Shown piece by piece: positions 22,128 to 33,596 of a stretch of DNA of 64,000 nt. The number at the start of each line of letters is the position of its first letter. Position 1 is the stretch's first letter. The notes below the pieces were generated by a model. That model was not told the DNA's origin. It worked only from the letters and a program-made list of their open reading frames with translations, and did no database searches. The DNA comes from Gracilaria domingensis (lineage: Eukaryota; Rhodophyta; Florideophyceae; Gracilariales; Gracilariaceae). Both the position numbers and the translations under genes were made by a program. Where the stretch lies: the NCBI GenBank assembly GCA_022539475.1, contig VCMS01000117.1:186001-250000 (forward strand), given 5' to 3'.

Positions 22128-23294
22128 ATGCCTCAACCAGCGATTATCTCTATTGACAATTTAGTTCCTCAAACGTTCTCCGATATTTCACAATTTGCAG
22201 ATAATCAGCTCCAAACCCTTATTAACGTAGCTCCAGAAGCTTCTAAAGCCAACATGGGCAATCCCGCGAGCCACAATGACAGACTTATTGCTGCGCTTAC
22301 GATTCAGAGTTATCTTCAAAACTAATTGAACAACGATACGATCTGTGAGCAAGCTTTGCAGAAAATATTACAGTCTTCTGTCAACGACCTGCAGCAACTT
22401 TCCGAATCCAGCCCGCACCTTCTGCTGGATCTTATGCAGAAAACTAAGAAATATGATCCCACTCTCCCTGATTTCAATCCGGAAGCGTCAGCAAAGAATC
22501 TTTTGCTCACAGTACTGAATTGGAAAATCTATGCTCCACAGCACCAGCCCATCGCACCGCCAGCAGCTGTTTCGGCAGCAGACTCTCCGCCATTCAACAT
22601 AAACAATGCAGAACAAAACACTCTGAACAAACTGCCCGCGCTCGAAAATTACCTTGCGAACTCCGAAGACCATCAAGCCCCTCCACACAAGAAGCCCCGA
22701 CTCACAATCGGTGGAATACCAATTGTGGACAAAAATAGGAAGGAAACAAGCAATCGGCCCGTCAATCTTGGAGAATATCCGGGGAAAGCATCGTCCCTCC
22801 TAATTCTAACTGTCACAGAGATTCTGGGAGGGCAAATTTTGCAAGCGCTTCTTCGAAGAGGTGTGAATTTGGAGCTATCTATTGCGAACATGGAATGGAC
22901 TCGCGGCGCCAACAACGAAATAATGGCATCAGAGGCAGAGGCATGCACACTGGCAAGAGTCTTACACCTCGCGCTGTTTCAGTATCTCTCAATGCAGGAA
23001 GCATTACAGAATTGTATCTGGATGGAGGTCGCCCTGCGACGACTGTACGCCCTCATATTCGTCGAATCCTCAATTCGAACACGAAATGCTTCTCGAGCCC
23101 AAGCTTGGCGCGTCTCAATTCCGATCCTGGAAGCCTATCCCTCGACAACATCTCTTCTTCCAGATATAGAAAATCGGCTCAACAGCCAGTTCACGTCCCA
23201 GGTGAAAACCATAAACGCCTTCAAATCGACGACAAACAAAAGCCAAGGGCAGCGATATCCAAACAGAAAACCACCAAATCCACATCAAAACTAA
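22128..23294 (+). pseudogene. Gag-like region of the recombinase retroelement
   Basis: The region from MPQPAIISIDNLVPQTFSD onward is rich in Gln, Asn and Ala and precedes the reverse transcriptase, as gag does in DIRS-order elements. No zinc knuckle is visible. It is broken. Confidence 0.5.
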
Positions 23295-24785
23295 GATCCA
23301 AGCAGCATCGTTTAGAAAAAAGATCTCGCACATTCTCCCTCCCCAACTTCTCTTCTGTGACAGGCAGTACCAAAAATGTCATTGACTCGATGAGGGACAG
23401 TCTGAATATCCTGTACGGTGGCCCTTGCCCGCCCTCCAGAGACAACTTCCCTTCCGTTTTCAAGCGTGCCCCTCTCTCTCTCAGTGCAAGAGTTACATGC
23501 TGGCTTCAATATCTCGAAAAAGAAGTTAGACGAAGCTCGTCTAGCAACAATGAAGCCTCTCATCCCGCTAACGAACACTGTAATATTGCACCATTCTGGA
23601 AAAGCATCTTCAAAGATTTTCTTTCTTCCACGGAAAATCTAGGCATCGAAAGAGGATCTCTCACAACACTGGTCGCCAAGCGCATCCACCTTACAGATGC
23701 CAGCGAATCTCGAGGCAGTACCTCACGGTCAGCACTGCTTCCCATGTCAGAAGAGGCTATATACTCGTGGAAGGAACTTCTCCGTCTCACCGAAGCCCGT
23801 GAAAAGCCGCTGGAGAACACGAGAAGAGAAAGAGTTCATGGCTGTGAAAACGAATACAGTTCTGTGCTTCTTAAGGCACACAAGGCGAACGTGTTAGTTT
23901 GGTCCGTGGTTGACAAAGAAGACCCAACATACCGATCCCTGGCAAACCCCCTAACCATGTTCTCCTTTGCAGTCACAAAAGATGCAGAACGAGACAGGTT
24001 AATCAGCTGGCCAAGAGTACAGAATGAAATTCTCCCAGAGCCTCCATACACCGAGCTCCCCTGTCCGCACATGTTCCGATGGTACGAAATGGGAGCTGAA
24101 AATCTTCGCTCCTTCTACTTCGATATTCAAAACATGTTCCACAACATACGGCTCCCGACAGAAATGGCGAAGATCTTCCCTCTACAAGCCCTACCCATTT
24201 CCAAGCTTCCAGCGGAACTCAAAAGACTTTTTTTTGTCATAATGCTTCCCAGCAACGAATCCGCCCTGTTGCGTCCACTGCAACAAACTCTACCCATGGG
24301 ATACAAATGGGCAGTTCACATCGCCCATAACATAGTAAACTCCATAATCAATCGTGCCTTCAACCTCTTTCGGCACCACCCCCACTGCAAACGAGACTCT
24401 CAACTCTTACATCTCTCAAGAGGCCCAAAACATCACATACCACAACACGGGAAACGCGATGCTGCTGCATATAATCGACGACATCAACTTCATCTTCAAA
24501 GATTGGAAGGCAGACGAAATCCACACTTTTCAACGGATCTGCTATTCAAAATTCCACTCCCACGGGCTCCCGATAAAGAGGAGTAAATCCTCCCCTCTCG
24601 GCTCTCTTTGTAGCACTATCATGCCACTCATCCGATGGAAAATTGACCTGCAGCAAAGAATCGCTTTTCCTGATCCTCAAAAGTCGATTGCCACTCAGCA
24701 AAGGGTTCTCTCTATTTCGAACCCTATTGATCCCACTTCGAAAACGGCACAAGCCCTCACCGGGAAACTGACATGGGCTGCCTAA
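22895..24785 (+). pseudogene. Reverse transcriptase region of the recombinase retroelement
   Basis: The DIRS-type reverse transcriptase features are the stretch FYFDIQNMFHNIRLP (motif with Asp), LPMGYKWAVHIAHN and the IIDDINF box in the position of YxDD. The region is broken and belongs to the element whose ends are A1 and B2. Confidence 0.65.
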
Positions 24786-25807
24786 AGGAACCGGCCTCTT
24801 CTCGCCGTCTTACTTAATACTTACCGCTTCATCGAAGCCGGCAAACAAGGTCGCCCTTCCGCCGTACTCCGAACGCGCGCCCATGCCGAACTTACAAGGC
24901 TTGCACTTATTCTCCCGCTCTCCGTCGTGAACATGAACACTCCATTCACCCACATTGTTCATTGTTTTGACGCCTCGCCCAACGCCGGCGCCCTCGTATA
25001 TCACGAATCAGACTATGCAGAGCTCTCGCAGTTCGTGCTATGCTTGTCTAAAGAATCCCCTGCAATGCATTTCGTTCTGGTTCAGCGGTTAGTACAGCAG
25101 CGACCCTGGGAAACTGCCTTTGTCCACAGATAGGACAAACCAGATCACATCAATATTCTGGAAGCCACGACAGCGTATCTAAGCCTGGAACGGCTAGCCT
25201 CGCGGAAAGTCCGGCACTGTCGGGTGATTATTTTGGCACACTCAATGGTTACAATCCAGGCCCTCAAAAAAGGGAGATCATCCAGCCCGGCCCTCGCGCT
25301 CCCATGTCAACGATTCGGTACGGTCTCTCTCGCGCACGACCTCCACCCGCTTTTCTTCCATATACCATCCCCCTTAGATCCGGCAGATTCTCCATTTCGC
25401 ATATATCTCATTTAGATAAGCACACCGAGGCAGACGCTGCAAAAATAACCTGTACAAAAATGACTATGCACGTTACACCCTCCGGCCGGCTTTTCGCCAA
25501 GATTCAGAAGGAGCGAAACAAACTTCGACCAAACTTCGACCAGGCAGTCGCACAGTTTTCACAACTTCCGGCGAACTTTTTCACAGGATACGCAAAGCTC
25601 GCACAGCGTCTCGAGTTTCCCAGATCGCCGCCTGTCGGACTGACACGAGGGCTTAACACGAGACTGAGAAACTCCGCCACTCGGACCACCCGAGTCAGCA
25701 CATTGATCAGTCTTATAGCTCTTCATCAAAGCACGATGTTCCCCGATCCAAATCCTCCATTGGTAAGGAAAAGATTTGCAGAAAGCTAGTCAATCTCCAG
25801 TTTTTTT

Positions 25808-26756
25808 TTGGTGTCCCACTTGCGGAGGCACCCCCTGTTAAGAAACACATTGAAGCCAGTGACACGCAAGAGATATAACGAAGCGCTGCACAGCTTTCAG
25901 AAAGTACTTCCGACGATCACCCCGACTATCACAGAATTGGACGCGAAAATTTTGGACTTTTTTGAGGAGTCCTTCAACGCTTGCGAATCGAGAGGTGTAA
26001 AGCAAAAAGTCCAACCTGGTCTGTGCTATACATATAATCGCGCCAGCCACCAACAAAAAGCTTTGTCTTTCAACAAGGGCGTAAGACGGCTGGGACAACG
26101 CCAACCCATCCAAGTCCTCCGTACCGCTCACAAAGCAGTTCGCGTACGCTATTGCGGGCTGGCTTTTAGCCCACAATAAATTCAAGGCCACGGTCGCTTT
26201 ACTAGTCTCATGGAGCGGCTACTTACGTGCCAGAGAAGTCTTGAACTTGACATGGGAGCTCGTCGCTCTACCGGGTGATCCTAGAGTTTCAACTCTTAAT
26301 CAGGGAACGGCAAGCGTGTGCGTCAAGGATACAAAAACCGGACCATTTCAATTCGTAGCGTTGACAAAATCAGAATCAATCACTGCTCTCAAAGTTTTCC
26401 ACAGCAGGTTTTACAATTCCGGAGCTGGATCCCAAAACCCTTTTTGTATGTCCTATACCACTTATGCTGAGAAAATTCAACAGGCATGCCGAGAGCTTGG
26501 TATTAAAATGTACAGGATAAGAACTCATTCCGCCCGAATTGGAGGCGCGCTACACGAGTATATTGATGGAAATACTGCAGAAACGATTTGCATGACCCGA
26601 AGATGGAAATCATTGTCCTCTCTTCGGCATTACCTCACAAATGGCCGAACCTGGGTTATAAAGCTAAAAATCAACGCCAAATCTAACCTATTACTAGAGA
26701 GATACAACAATTTATTGCAATCCGCTTGTGAAGCATCAGCGCACAGCAGAACCTAG
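25808..26756 (+). pseudogene. Tyrosine recombinase of the retroelement
   Basis: A helical core-binding segment (about 25808-26100) is followed by a catalytic domain with the recombinase signature: Arg in LRAREVLNLTW, HSAR with His and Arg near 26525, Trp in RRWKS and the nucleophile-position Tyr in LRHYL near 26631. Such enzymes integrate the circular cDNA of PAT/Ngaro/DIRS elements in place of a DDE integrase. The gene is broken. Confidence 0.75.
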
Positions 26757-26788
26757 CTCAAGCTTTTTGCTTTCAGACCGAGTGGGGT

Positions 26789-26946
26789 AAGATTCTATTT
26801 GTCACTCACAGGTAAGCAGTGAATGATATTCACTATCGTGCATCTTACTCAGTGCATCTGTCATCCTGTAGGCTGACACTGCCTTTACGAAAAGTTTCAA
26901 ACAAAGTTTGAATGTTCTGGCCACGAAAAGTGTGCAGTAGTAAAAA
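26789..26946 (+). repeat. B1 repeat of the recombinase retroelement
   Basis: Direct repeat of B2 (27130-27287). Shared blocks include CATCTTACTCAGTGCATCTGTC, of which the core CATCTTACTCAGTG is exact, and CAAACAAAGTTTGAATGTTC, which contains a palindrome. Confidence 0.8.
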
Positions 26947-26947
26947 A

Positions 26948-27110
26948 GGCCATTGAAGAAACGAGAATGTATCTTGTACAGCAATTACGCAAAGTGGACG
27001 GCAACGATCACCTTATGAAAAATGCTCACCTCTCAGCTGACGTTCGTCTAGAACTTCGCCATTGCTGTCTTCTTTTGCGCTGCTCCTCTTAAGATTAGCC
27101 TTTTCATTAC
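26948..27110 (+). repeat. A2 repeat of the recombinase retroelement
   Basis: Direct repeat of A1, placed between B1 and B2. In this class the B1-A2-B2 block serves to rebuild both ends from a circular intermediate. Confidence 0.8.
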
Positions 27111-27129
27111 CCTCCCTCCTCTCCCATGC

Positions 27130-27287
27130 AAGATTGTACCTTTTACTCACAGGGAAGCAGTGAACAATCTTCACTGTCATACATCTTACTCAGTGCATCT
27201 GTCAGCCTGTAGGCCGACATTGCCTTTACCAAAAGGTTCAAACAAAGTTTGAATGTTCCGGCCACGAAAAGTGTGCAATAGTAAAAA
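27130..27287 (+). repeat. B2 repeat, right end of the recombinase retroelement
   Basis: Matches B1 throughout and ends in GTGTGCAATAGTAAAAA, which marks the right boundary of the element. Confidence 0.8.
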
Positions 27288-27581
27288 TCAATTTGCGCCA
27301 ATTCTCAAATTACGCCTTTGAGAAAGCTAGCTCCTTGTGTTACTATTGCCTTACACCTATGGCACCCAGGGTTCTGGTGGTATACGATTTCTCTACACTG
27401 CTGGGACTGAGGTGCGTTCTACGAGTACAGGAAAGTAGAAAATCCGAATTACAGTAAACTTGGATTTCAGATTTCCAAAGCAAATTGGTTCTATGACCTT
27501 CTCGCACATTGATGTGAAAGAAGAAGGTATTCTTCTTCAGAGCGGATTCAACAACACAACTCCTTCACCGTTGGGATTACC
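27288..27581. other. Spacer between retroelement and Harbinger gene
   Basis: No supported gene is visible. The segment probably contains the 5' flank of the Harbinger transposase gene; no terminal inverted repeat could be assigned. Confidence 0.4.
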
Positions 27582-29262
27582 ATGGCCGTTGCAAACCGCA
27601 TAATACGTCGAAAATTTCTCAAACGTCTTGGCATACTCCGCAAACACTCCAGACGCATTCCGCGCAAACTATTGCAATTTCACGAAATGGCTGTAATACA
27701 CTGCTTGATGCAACGGCTGGCAGAGAATAAGAAACTGCGGACCGTCGTGCCGCGTTCCCCGTTCTCTGCACAACATCATATTGCATCCCTGCCCGACCAT
27801 TATTTTACCCGAATGTACCGCTTGTCGAAGTCGCAGTTTAACGTTCTCGTTGCTACTATAAAGAGCAAACTACAGCGAAAGCAGAGAACCAATTCTACAA
27901 CATGCCCAGCGGTTACTGTAAAGGTAATGTTATTTGTAACCTTGCGCATTCTAGAAGGAGCGAGCTATCTAAATGTTTCTTGGCCGTATGGAATAGGCTT
28001 CTCCACGGTTTACGCTGTATTTCATGAGACTTTAGCTCACTTAGAATCTATATTTCCTGAAATACGGTTTCCGCAAACCACTGAAGATTGCAAGAGAAGC
28101 GCACGGAATTTCCGAGGACTGCGAAAAACACTATTGTATGGTGCCATTGCTGCATTAGATGGGCTTGCAATAGAAATCCGCAAGCCGCGCTTAAGTGAGG
28201 TTTCCCGATCCATGCAAGTATTACAACAGAAAAGGATTCTTTGCCGTTTGTGTTCAAGCTGCTGTTCTCGCAGATTATCGCTTCTGTTCTGTTTCCTCCG
28301 GGCACTCCGGAGGAACTCACGACGCTACCGCATTCGCTTGTACTATGCTTTACGAGCTGCTGAGAGGGACTATGTTGCCGGCTTGGGCTGCAGTGATAGC
28401 AGACGATGCCTACTCGAATGAGCACAGAGTGCTCACGCCATATCCCGGTACTGGATTGAGCGGTAAGGAGGAAACATTCAATGCTTACCTGTCATCATGT
28501 AGAACTGTTGTAGAGCAGGCTTTCGGAATGTTGATTTGTAGGTTTGGTATATTCTGGTCTGCTGTTCGCTTCCCACTCCAAACTGTGAGCGAGATTATAA
28601 TGGTGGCGTGCAAGTTGCACAATTTAGTTATCGATAACGCAGATGAGACGCTGTTTGACACACTTGCGTCTCACGATGAGAATAACGTAATAGGGGATCT
28701 ATTTGTACATTTCCAGGACGTGCTTCACATGGAACAAGACAGCATGAGGCACAGAAATAGAAGTGCAGAGTTTTCTACTCTGCGCGATAATGTGGCAAGT
28801 GCACTACAGAATCTGGGATTCGTTCGTCGTAGAACCCGACGTATCACGCATTGTTTTGCTAGAAAGCAATATGATACCGTCGTTGGATGTCGTCTTTCGA
28901 AAAGGTCCAAAACTGAGGACAAAGCGGCGTTCCACTTTATGCAGATTCTTTCCTCCATATGCGTGGCTGTTGATCGCAGTTTTGTCTCCGCTGTGTCTCG
29001 GGCTGCTCCTAACAGTCGTTCGTTGCTAACCAATCTCTCTCCATTATGCGCTGTACGTACGAAGCAACTGCCGTCATCAGCTTCTCCGATTTTTCTACAA
29101 GAGGGCATAATCACGTCTTACAAACAGCCGTTGCCTCCTCGTACACGCCGCTATGCTGTTCAACATACGGAGATGGAACACACATTTTGTGTAGCTGTAC
29201 CCAACAGACACAATGGGGAGCGGCATTGGAGTCGTGATCAAGGAAGATCCAGTGCGGTCTGA
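27582..29262 (+). pseudogene. Harbinger-type (PIF/Harbinger, DDE_4) transposase, frameshifted
   Basis: From the ATG at 27582 the product has the helical N-terminal region of HARBI1-like proteins (FTRMYRLSKSQFNVLV, then ILEGASYLNVSWPYGIGFSTVYAVFHE). The first catalytic Asp lies in AALDGLAIEIRKP near 28158. After a frame change near 28195 the reading continues as CKYYNRKGFFAVCVQA, with the second Asp in SGGTHDATAF and the Glu in CRTVVEQAFGMLICRFGIF near 28500. The enzyme class cuts and pastes DNA and normally works with a Myb/SANT partner. Family similarity fades after about 28760, and the remainder to 29262 may be fortuitous. Terminal inverted repeats and a 3-bp target duplication were not found. 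The frame change looks like a decay mutation. Confidence 0.78.
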
Positions 29263-30573
29263 CACTGCTTTGTCGTCTATATCTATCTCTACATTCGTGG
29301 CATGCGGTGGTGTTGGTGCTGCAAGCGCTATATATGCTCTCAGAAGTTGGGTACGAGCAAACTTTTGTGAGCAGGATTCTGGTACGCCACAGTTCACATA
29401 CGCGTCTAACCATTCCGCTATAGCGTCGCTGCTCACATCTGCCACCGAGGCTATTGCAGCGGCTTCATCGATTGTCCCAAGTGTATATTTTTCTGCGTAT
29501 GGCAATTTGAGAACCTTGAATATGCCCCTCTTTGAGAGCAGTCTTCCACTGACGGGACCGGCTCGTATTTCAAACTCCTACAGCATGCATCTCCTTCGCT
29601 CGACGACAAACAACAGCGCAATGAACATGTCAGAAGGAGATATGTTCAGTTGGATGAAGAAGCGTTTTGTGTGGCACATGGAGCTATTCTACGCAGTAAC
29701 GCTCGACTGAATGACAGACTGGCTGCTGGAAAGGCCTGGATGGATACAATGCATATTGCCTGTAATACTCTCACAGTGCACACGTACAATCTATTCGCAG
29801 GTCAGTTGCGCTATATAAGGATCCGGAAATGATGACCACGCTGCTTTCTGACATGACCGAAACGGAAATAGTTACAACTGGCGTTACTTTCGGGCTCATA
29901 TTTAGCGCTTATGTAATACGGGGCGATTACGGATCGGCAGGGAGAAAACAAGCGCTACCCGTAACTCGGTGGCAGCAGGAGCTCAGCATGAGAGAAGAGC
30001 ACATGATGAGCTTAAAAAAGGGCTGGTGTAAGATATGCTCCTTGTTCCTGTCTTTCAGTTGCGGACGTATGCTCATGTAGGAATGAAGTCAAGAGCGTTA
30101 GATGAATTTGGAGCGTATCTCCAGGGCTCAAAGTCAGCCTCAATTAAGAGAAACGTCGTATGTGGCATGTAGATCGAAGACGCTTTTGATCAGATGACAT
30201 ACAATTTCGCCAACTGTCGAGAATGCAGACCAGTGGGGCCCAAGGCAGCAATACATCTCTATTAGAAACTGAGTGAGTACCAGAAACCCTGTTGTCCCTG
30301 TTTGCTGAGTACGTTAGGATGCGCGACACCCACAGGGCGATAGATTGTACAAAGAAGTTCGTCGACCACGGAAGTATGACCTTGTCGCAAAAAGGAATCG
30401 TACATCTTCTCGGAGCTATTGCGGAGCTCCAAGATTCAGAAGCGTGGTGGAGCGTTCGAAATCCCTTGGTAGACAATAAAGAGTTGCGGATATCACCTGA
30501 ACGTCGACCAAATGTTAAAGAAGTTTTATCAGGTTTGCCAGGCGCCACCGACCAGAAGTTTGTGACGATATGA
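29213..30573 (+). pseudogene. Unrecognised coding-like blocks, plus strand
   Basis: Several short stretches read like protein on the plus strand but in changing frames. Examples are SLDDKQQRNEHVRRRYVQLD with GKAWMDTMHIACNTL (about 29590-29810), DPEMMTTLLSDMTETEIVTT (about 29820-29950) and CTKKFVDHGSMTLSQKG with ELQDSEAWWSVRNPL (about 30340-30475). The product is not recognised. The blocks could be exons of a gene with short introns or remains of a decayed one. The competing minus-strand frames here look less protein-like. The call is weak. Confidence 0.3.
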
Positions 30574-30873
30574 TATCAACCGGCGGTATTGAAGTTTCTG
30601 AACTCGATTTCATCTTGAAGAAGAAGGAGTTCTTTCGATTCAGAATTCAGATATCCAGGACACTGCACTAGCAACAAAAGGAGACAGGGGTCAATGGCCT
30701 TGTAAGAACGACCGTCACAACTGACACTAGGAAGTGTGATGAGACAGAAGCTAACTCAACTTCAAAACGATCTAGGACCCTTCATGAAAACTCTTTGCTT
30801 CCACTGTAGGGATTCCCTCCGTGAGTTCATCGAAAAGATGAAGACAATAACCCTTTTACAAGGCATAATGCAT

Positions 30874-32040
30874 TCATCTAATTTGGCTCATGAGCAGTAC
30901 AAGTTGGTCCTTCGATATCTCCACAACCTCTGCTGGATTACGCTTCCGAGGTTTCCGTTGTCCTTTTCCATCAGTGCTCAAGTCGCTGTTCGCATCCGAT
31001 GGCGAATTCGTTGCGGAATGTTGGTTTAGCTGCTCTGATCGCATCCTTTTCAGGTCGAGAGCCATAGGGCCGGTAACGTCAGTATTATTAGCGCCCTCAT
31101 TAGCGAGCTTCGGTTTTCGTAGGGCAGTTGTTGAGTTTGGATTTTGGAATCCTTATCGGGTTGTTTGCACTTGCTTCGTCTTCAGCCGACGCTTACATCT
31201 TTGCGGTGATGCTCCCGATACGCTGATATGTTCCTGTTTAGAACCCTCACAGCGCTCTCCGGATCTGCGCTTATCTCTTTCTCTGCATTATCTACAATAA
31301 TGGTGCCAACAGTTTTGTGCTCTTTTGCATCTGCTGCTGTTGTTGGCTGTTCCTCGAAACCTGCAGTCGAAGGGGTGGTAACCCCTTCGCTTATGCTTGG
31401 TGTGACGAACCCTTCGGACTCGAATGATGGTTTGATATCCTTCGATCTTTCTCGCAATTCGAGGTCTCGTGCGGACAGGGTTGTTGTAGAATAGGTTGGT
31501 TGCCTAAGAGGTTCAGCACTGGTTATTGAAGGCTGGTGTTCCGGAATTGGTCTGCATCGGCTTAGCTTCTTTCGAGGCTTGCTTGCGAGACGGTTCTTCG
31601 TTCGGTACACTCGTCATGTGAAGAACAGCGGTATGGGAAACACTCTCTGGACATCGAAAGATATTTTCATCAGAGTTAGCCAGATCATTTCTGTAACCGT
31701 GAGCAGTCGTTGCACTCTTTGCAGCAATCGATGCAGGTTCACGACCCAATTGAAGCGGACTCACCGTTGGCACTAATGGTTTTCGGTGTGCATAACTCTG
31801 CACTGAAGCGGTACAACAAGGCCCCAACGGACCACTAGAGGTTTTAGGCGAGCTTGCGGTGTTCAAAGCCCTTTCCAAAACGCGCGAAAGCAGTGGTCGA
31901 ACAATTTTCACAATGGTTGGGTGTGCTGTCTTTGACGAAGACACTGTGGTGGGGAGTATATCGTCGTGCTTATATAGCCATGGTGGGGTGTTCCGCATTG
32001 GCAGTTCTTGCCCTAGTTCTTCACCTGTGAAGCATATCAA
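30874..32040 (-). pseudogene. Possible minus-strand gene, Ser/Thr/Pro-rich, unknown
   Basis: Minus-strand frames at 31513-32040 and 31182-31610 overlap and are rich in Ser, Thr, Pro and Lys (FESEGFVTPSISEGVTTPST; DLELRERSKDIKP). A shorter block follows at 30874-31065 (GKGQRKPRKRNPAEVVEISKDQ). Together they resemble a low-complexity nuclear protein gene with frame changes or introns. No domain is recognised, and no start or splice sites could be fixed. Confidence 0.3.
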
Positions 32041-33596
32041 TGCGACTTATCCGTCTGCGGAACTGACAGCTACACTTCGACCAACGCTGCTCCACCTCAG
32101 ATCTGTTTTTTTCAGTCACGTGAACACCGTTCACACTCGCAAACGGTCGCTGGAAGTTTTGCGTATCGTAGAAAAAAACTTAGTCTACGCAGAGAACGTC
32201 AAAAACCATTCGATGCAGCCTTGACGGTTGATCTCAATGTTAGTGGGGTGGACGGTGACGCTGATAGTGAGCAGAAAATCTCTCTCGCTGCGCCCAGAGT
32301 GTTTACAAAGCGCTACAGAATAGAAAGACGTGTCACCTCTGAGGCCGAAAGCGGAAAGCTCATGACGCTGAAGTTTGCCGTTTCGAGCATGTTTGGTTGC
32401 TTCAGCCGTGAAGATGAGAAGCACGTAGTGCTTGCATTGCACTACGAAATAGACGCTGATCCCTTTATATGGTTAATAGTGCGGAGACGCTGGGGCCAGA
32501 TGATGATCTCATATGTGATCACGGTGGTGATTTGGAAGTATTACAATGATCCCGTTACGCTGTGGTCCGCACTAAGTTCCAAGCTTATGACTGTACACCA
32601 ACGTTGGACGAGGGTTACCGTTATCGACATTTGAAAATATGGACGAGCACATGCAGATTGTCATTGGACCATGCCGTGCACTTGTAAGTTGTTCTGCTTC
32701 AGATATGAAGGCAGTCCTTGGAGGTGAACCAAAAAGAGATGGGTCTGGAAGTCGGGAAAAGATCCCGGAGGTGGTGGCATCGGACTCTTTCTCTGAGTCC
32801 TGAGCAGTTCGAAGTATCATACGCTGAACGCTAGGTTATAGCGTTGACAGAGATCACGGGACAAAGAGCGGTTGAAAATTGAGATAAACAAAGAGGAACA
32901 GAGTTACTACACATTCATTGGATTCTGAAGTTGTCTAAACCATTTGAGAAGAGTGCGTCGGAGTGCAGTGCAGTTCTGGCGACTTGTGACTTGGGTTTCT
33001 TAATCATCGAAAAGTCGGATCTGATAGCCGAACTCGATATTTTCTTTCGGTTCGTTTGTGAACTTAGGATATAGAAGAATTGTGACATGCACCAAGTCTG
33101 CTTCAGCGTGAAACAGAGCGTCCGCAACCTCACTGCTGCGAGGGACAGAAATGCAACCAACGGGAAGCCAGGGCATGGTTTCCTCTTCGCCCTCGACGCC
33201 ACCCTGCTTGCGTCTCATCCAGACGGTGTACTCTGGCAGGCCAGCGGCGGCCATCTTGTCACAAGGCGAGGCGGCACTCTTGCGGCGCTGTTCACCAGTT
33301 AGCGCGGTGCTCTCGGGCCTGATATGGGAGGCGAAAAAGCCTTTCTTGGTGGCGGCATTTATGCTCACAACGGAGAGCTAGGATGCAGAAGAAGGCAATG
33401 ACAAGCTTTAACGTGCTTTCTCTTCTACAAGTATTCAATCAAATTCAAGGATCTACATCTTCTACGGGAAAGAACCGCGAGCCAAGCTGCGAATTGAGCG
33501 GCGCAAACGTTCCTGTAAAGCACTCTTCTCTTCGTCATCAGTAGCTATTTCTATCAGTTTCTTTGTTTGTTGTATTGATTCCATTGTGGCATTCTG
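32041..33596. other. No confident gene
   Basis: A plus-strand frame at 32221-32634 and a few others are open, but they show no recognisable domain and overlap weak frames on the other strand. Nothing here is supported strongly enough to call. Confidence 0.4.

Larger units (their letters stand above)
21694..27287 (+). mobile_element. Tyrosine-recombinase retrotransposon, PAT/Ngaro-like (DIRS order)
   Basis: The element has split direct repeats in the order A1 (21694-21858), coding region, B1 (26789-26946), A2 (26948-27110), B2 (27130-27287), which is diagnostic of PAT/Ngaro-type elements. Coding parts in order are a gag-like region (about 22128-23294), reverse transcriptase (about 23900-24785, with LPMGYKWAVHIAHN and IIDDINF), an RNase H-like region (about 24790-25400, with HCFDASPNAGALVYH and DPADSPFR) and a tyrosine recombinase (about 25808-26756). 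It is degenerate with several breaks and the repeat copies have diverged, so it is older than the Copia array and the chromovirus. Confidence 0.82.

Noticed and set aside
29095-29505. Minus-strand frame of 136 codons as a Harbinger partner
   Set aside because: It has no Myb/SANT-like pattern and overlaps plus-strand sequence that is equally protein-like.
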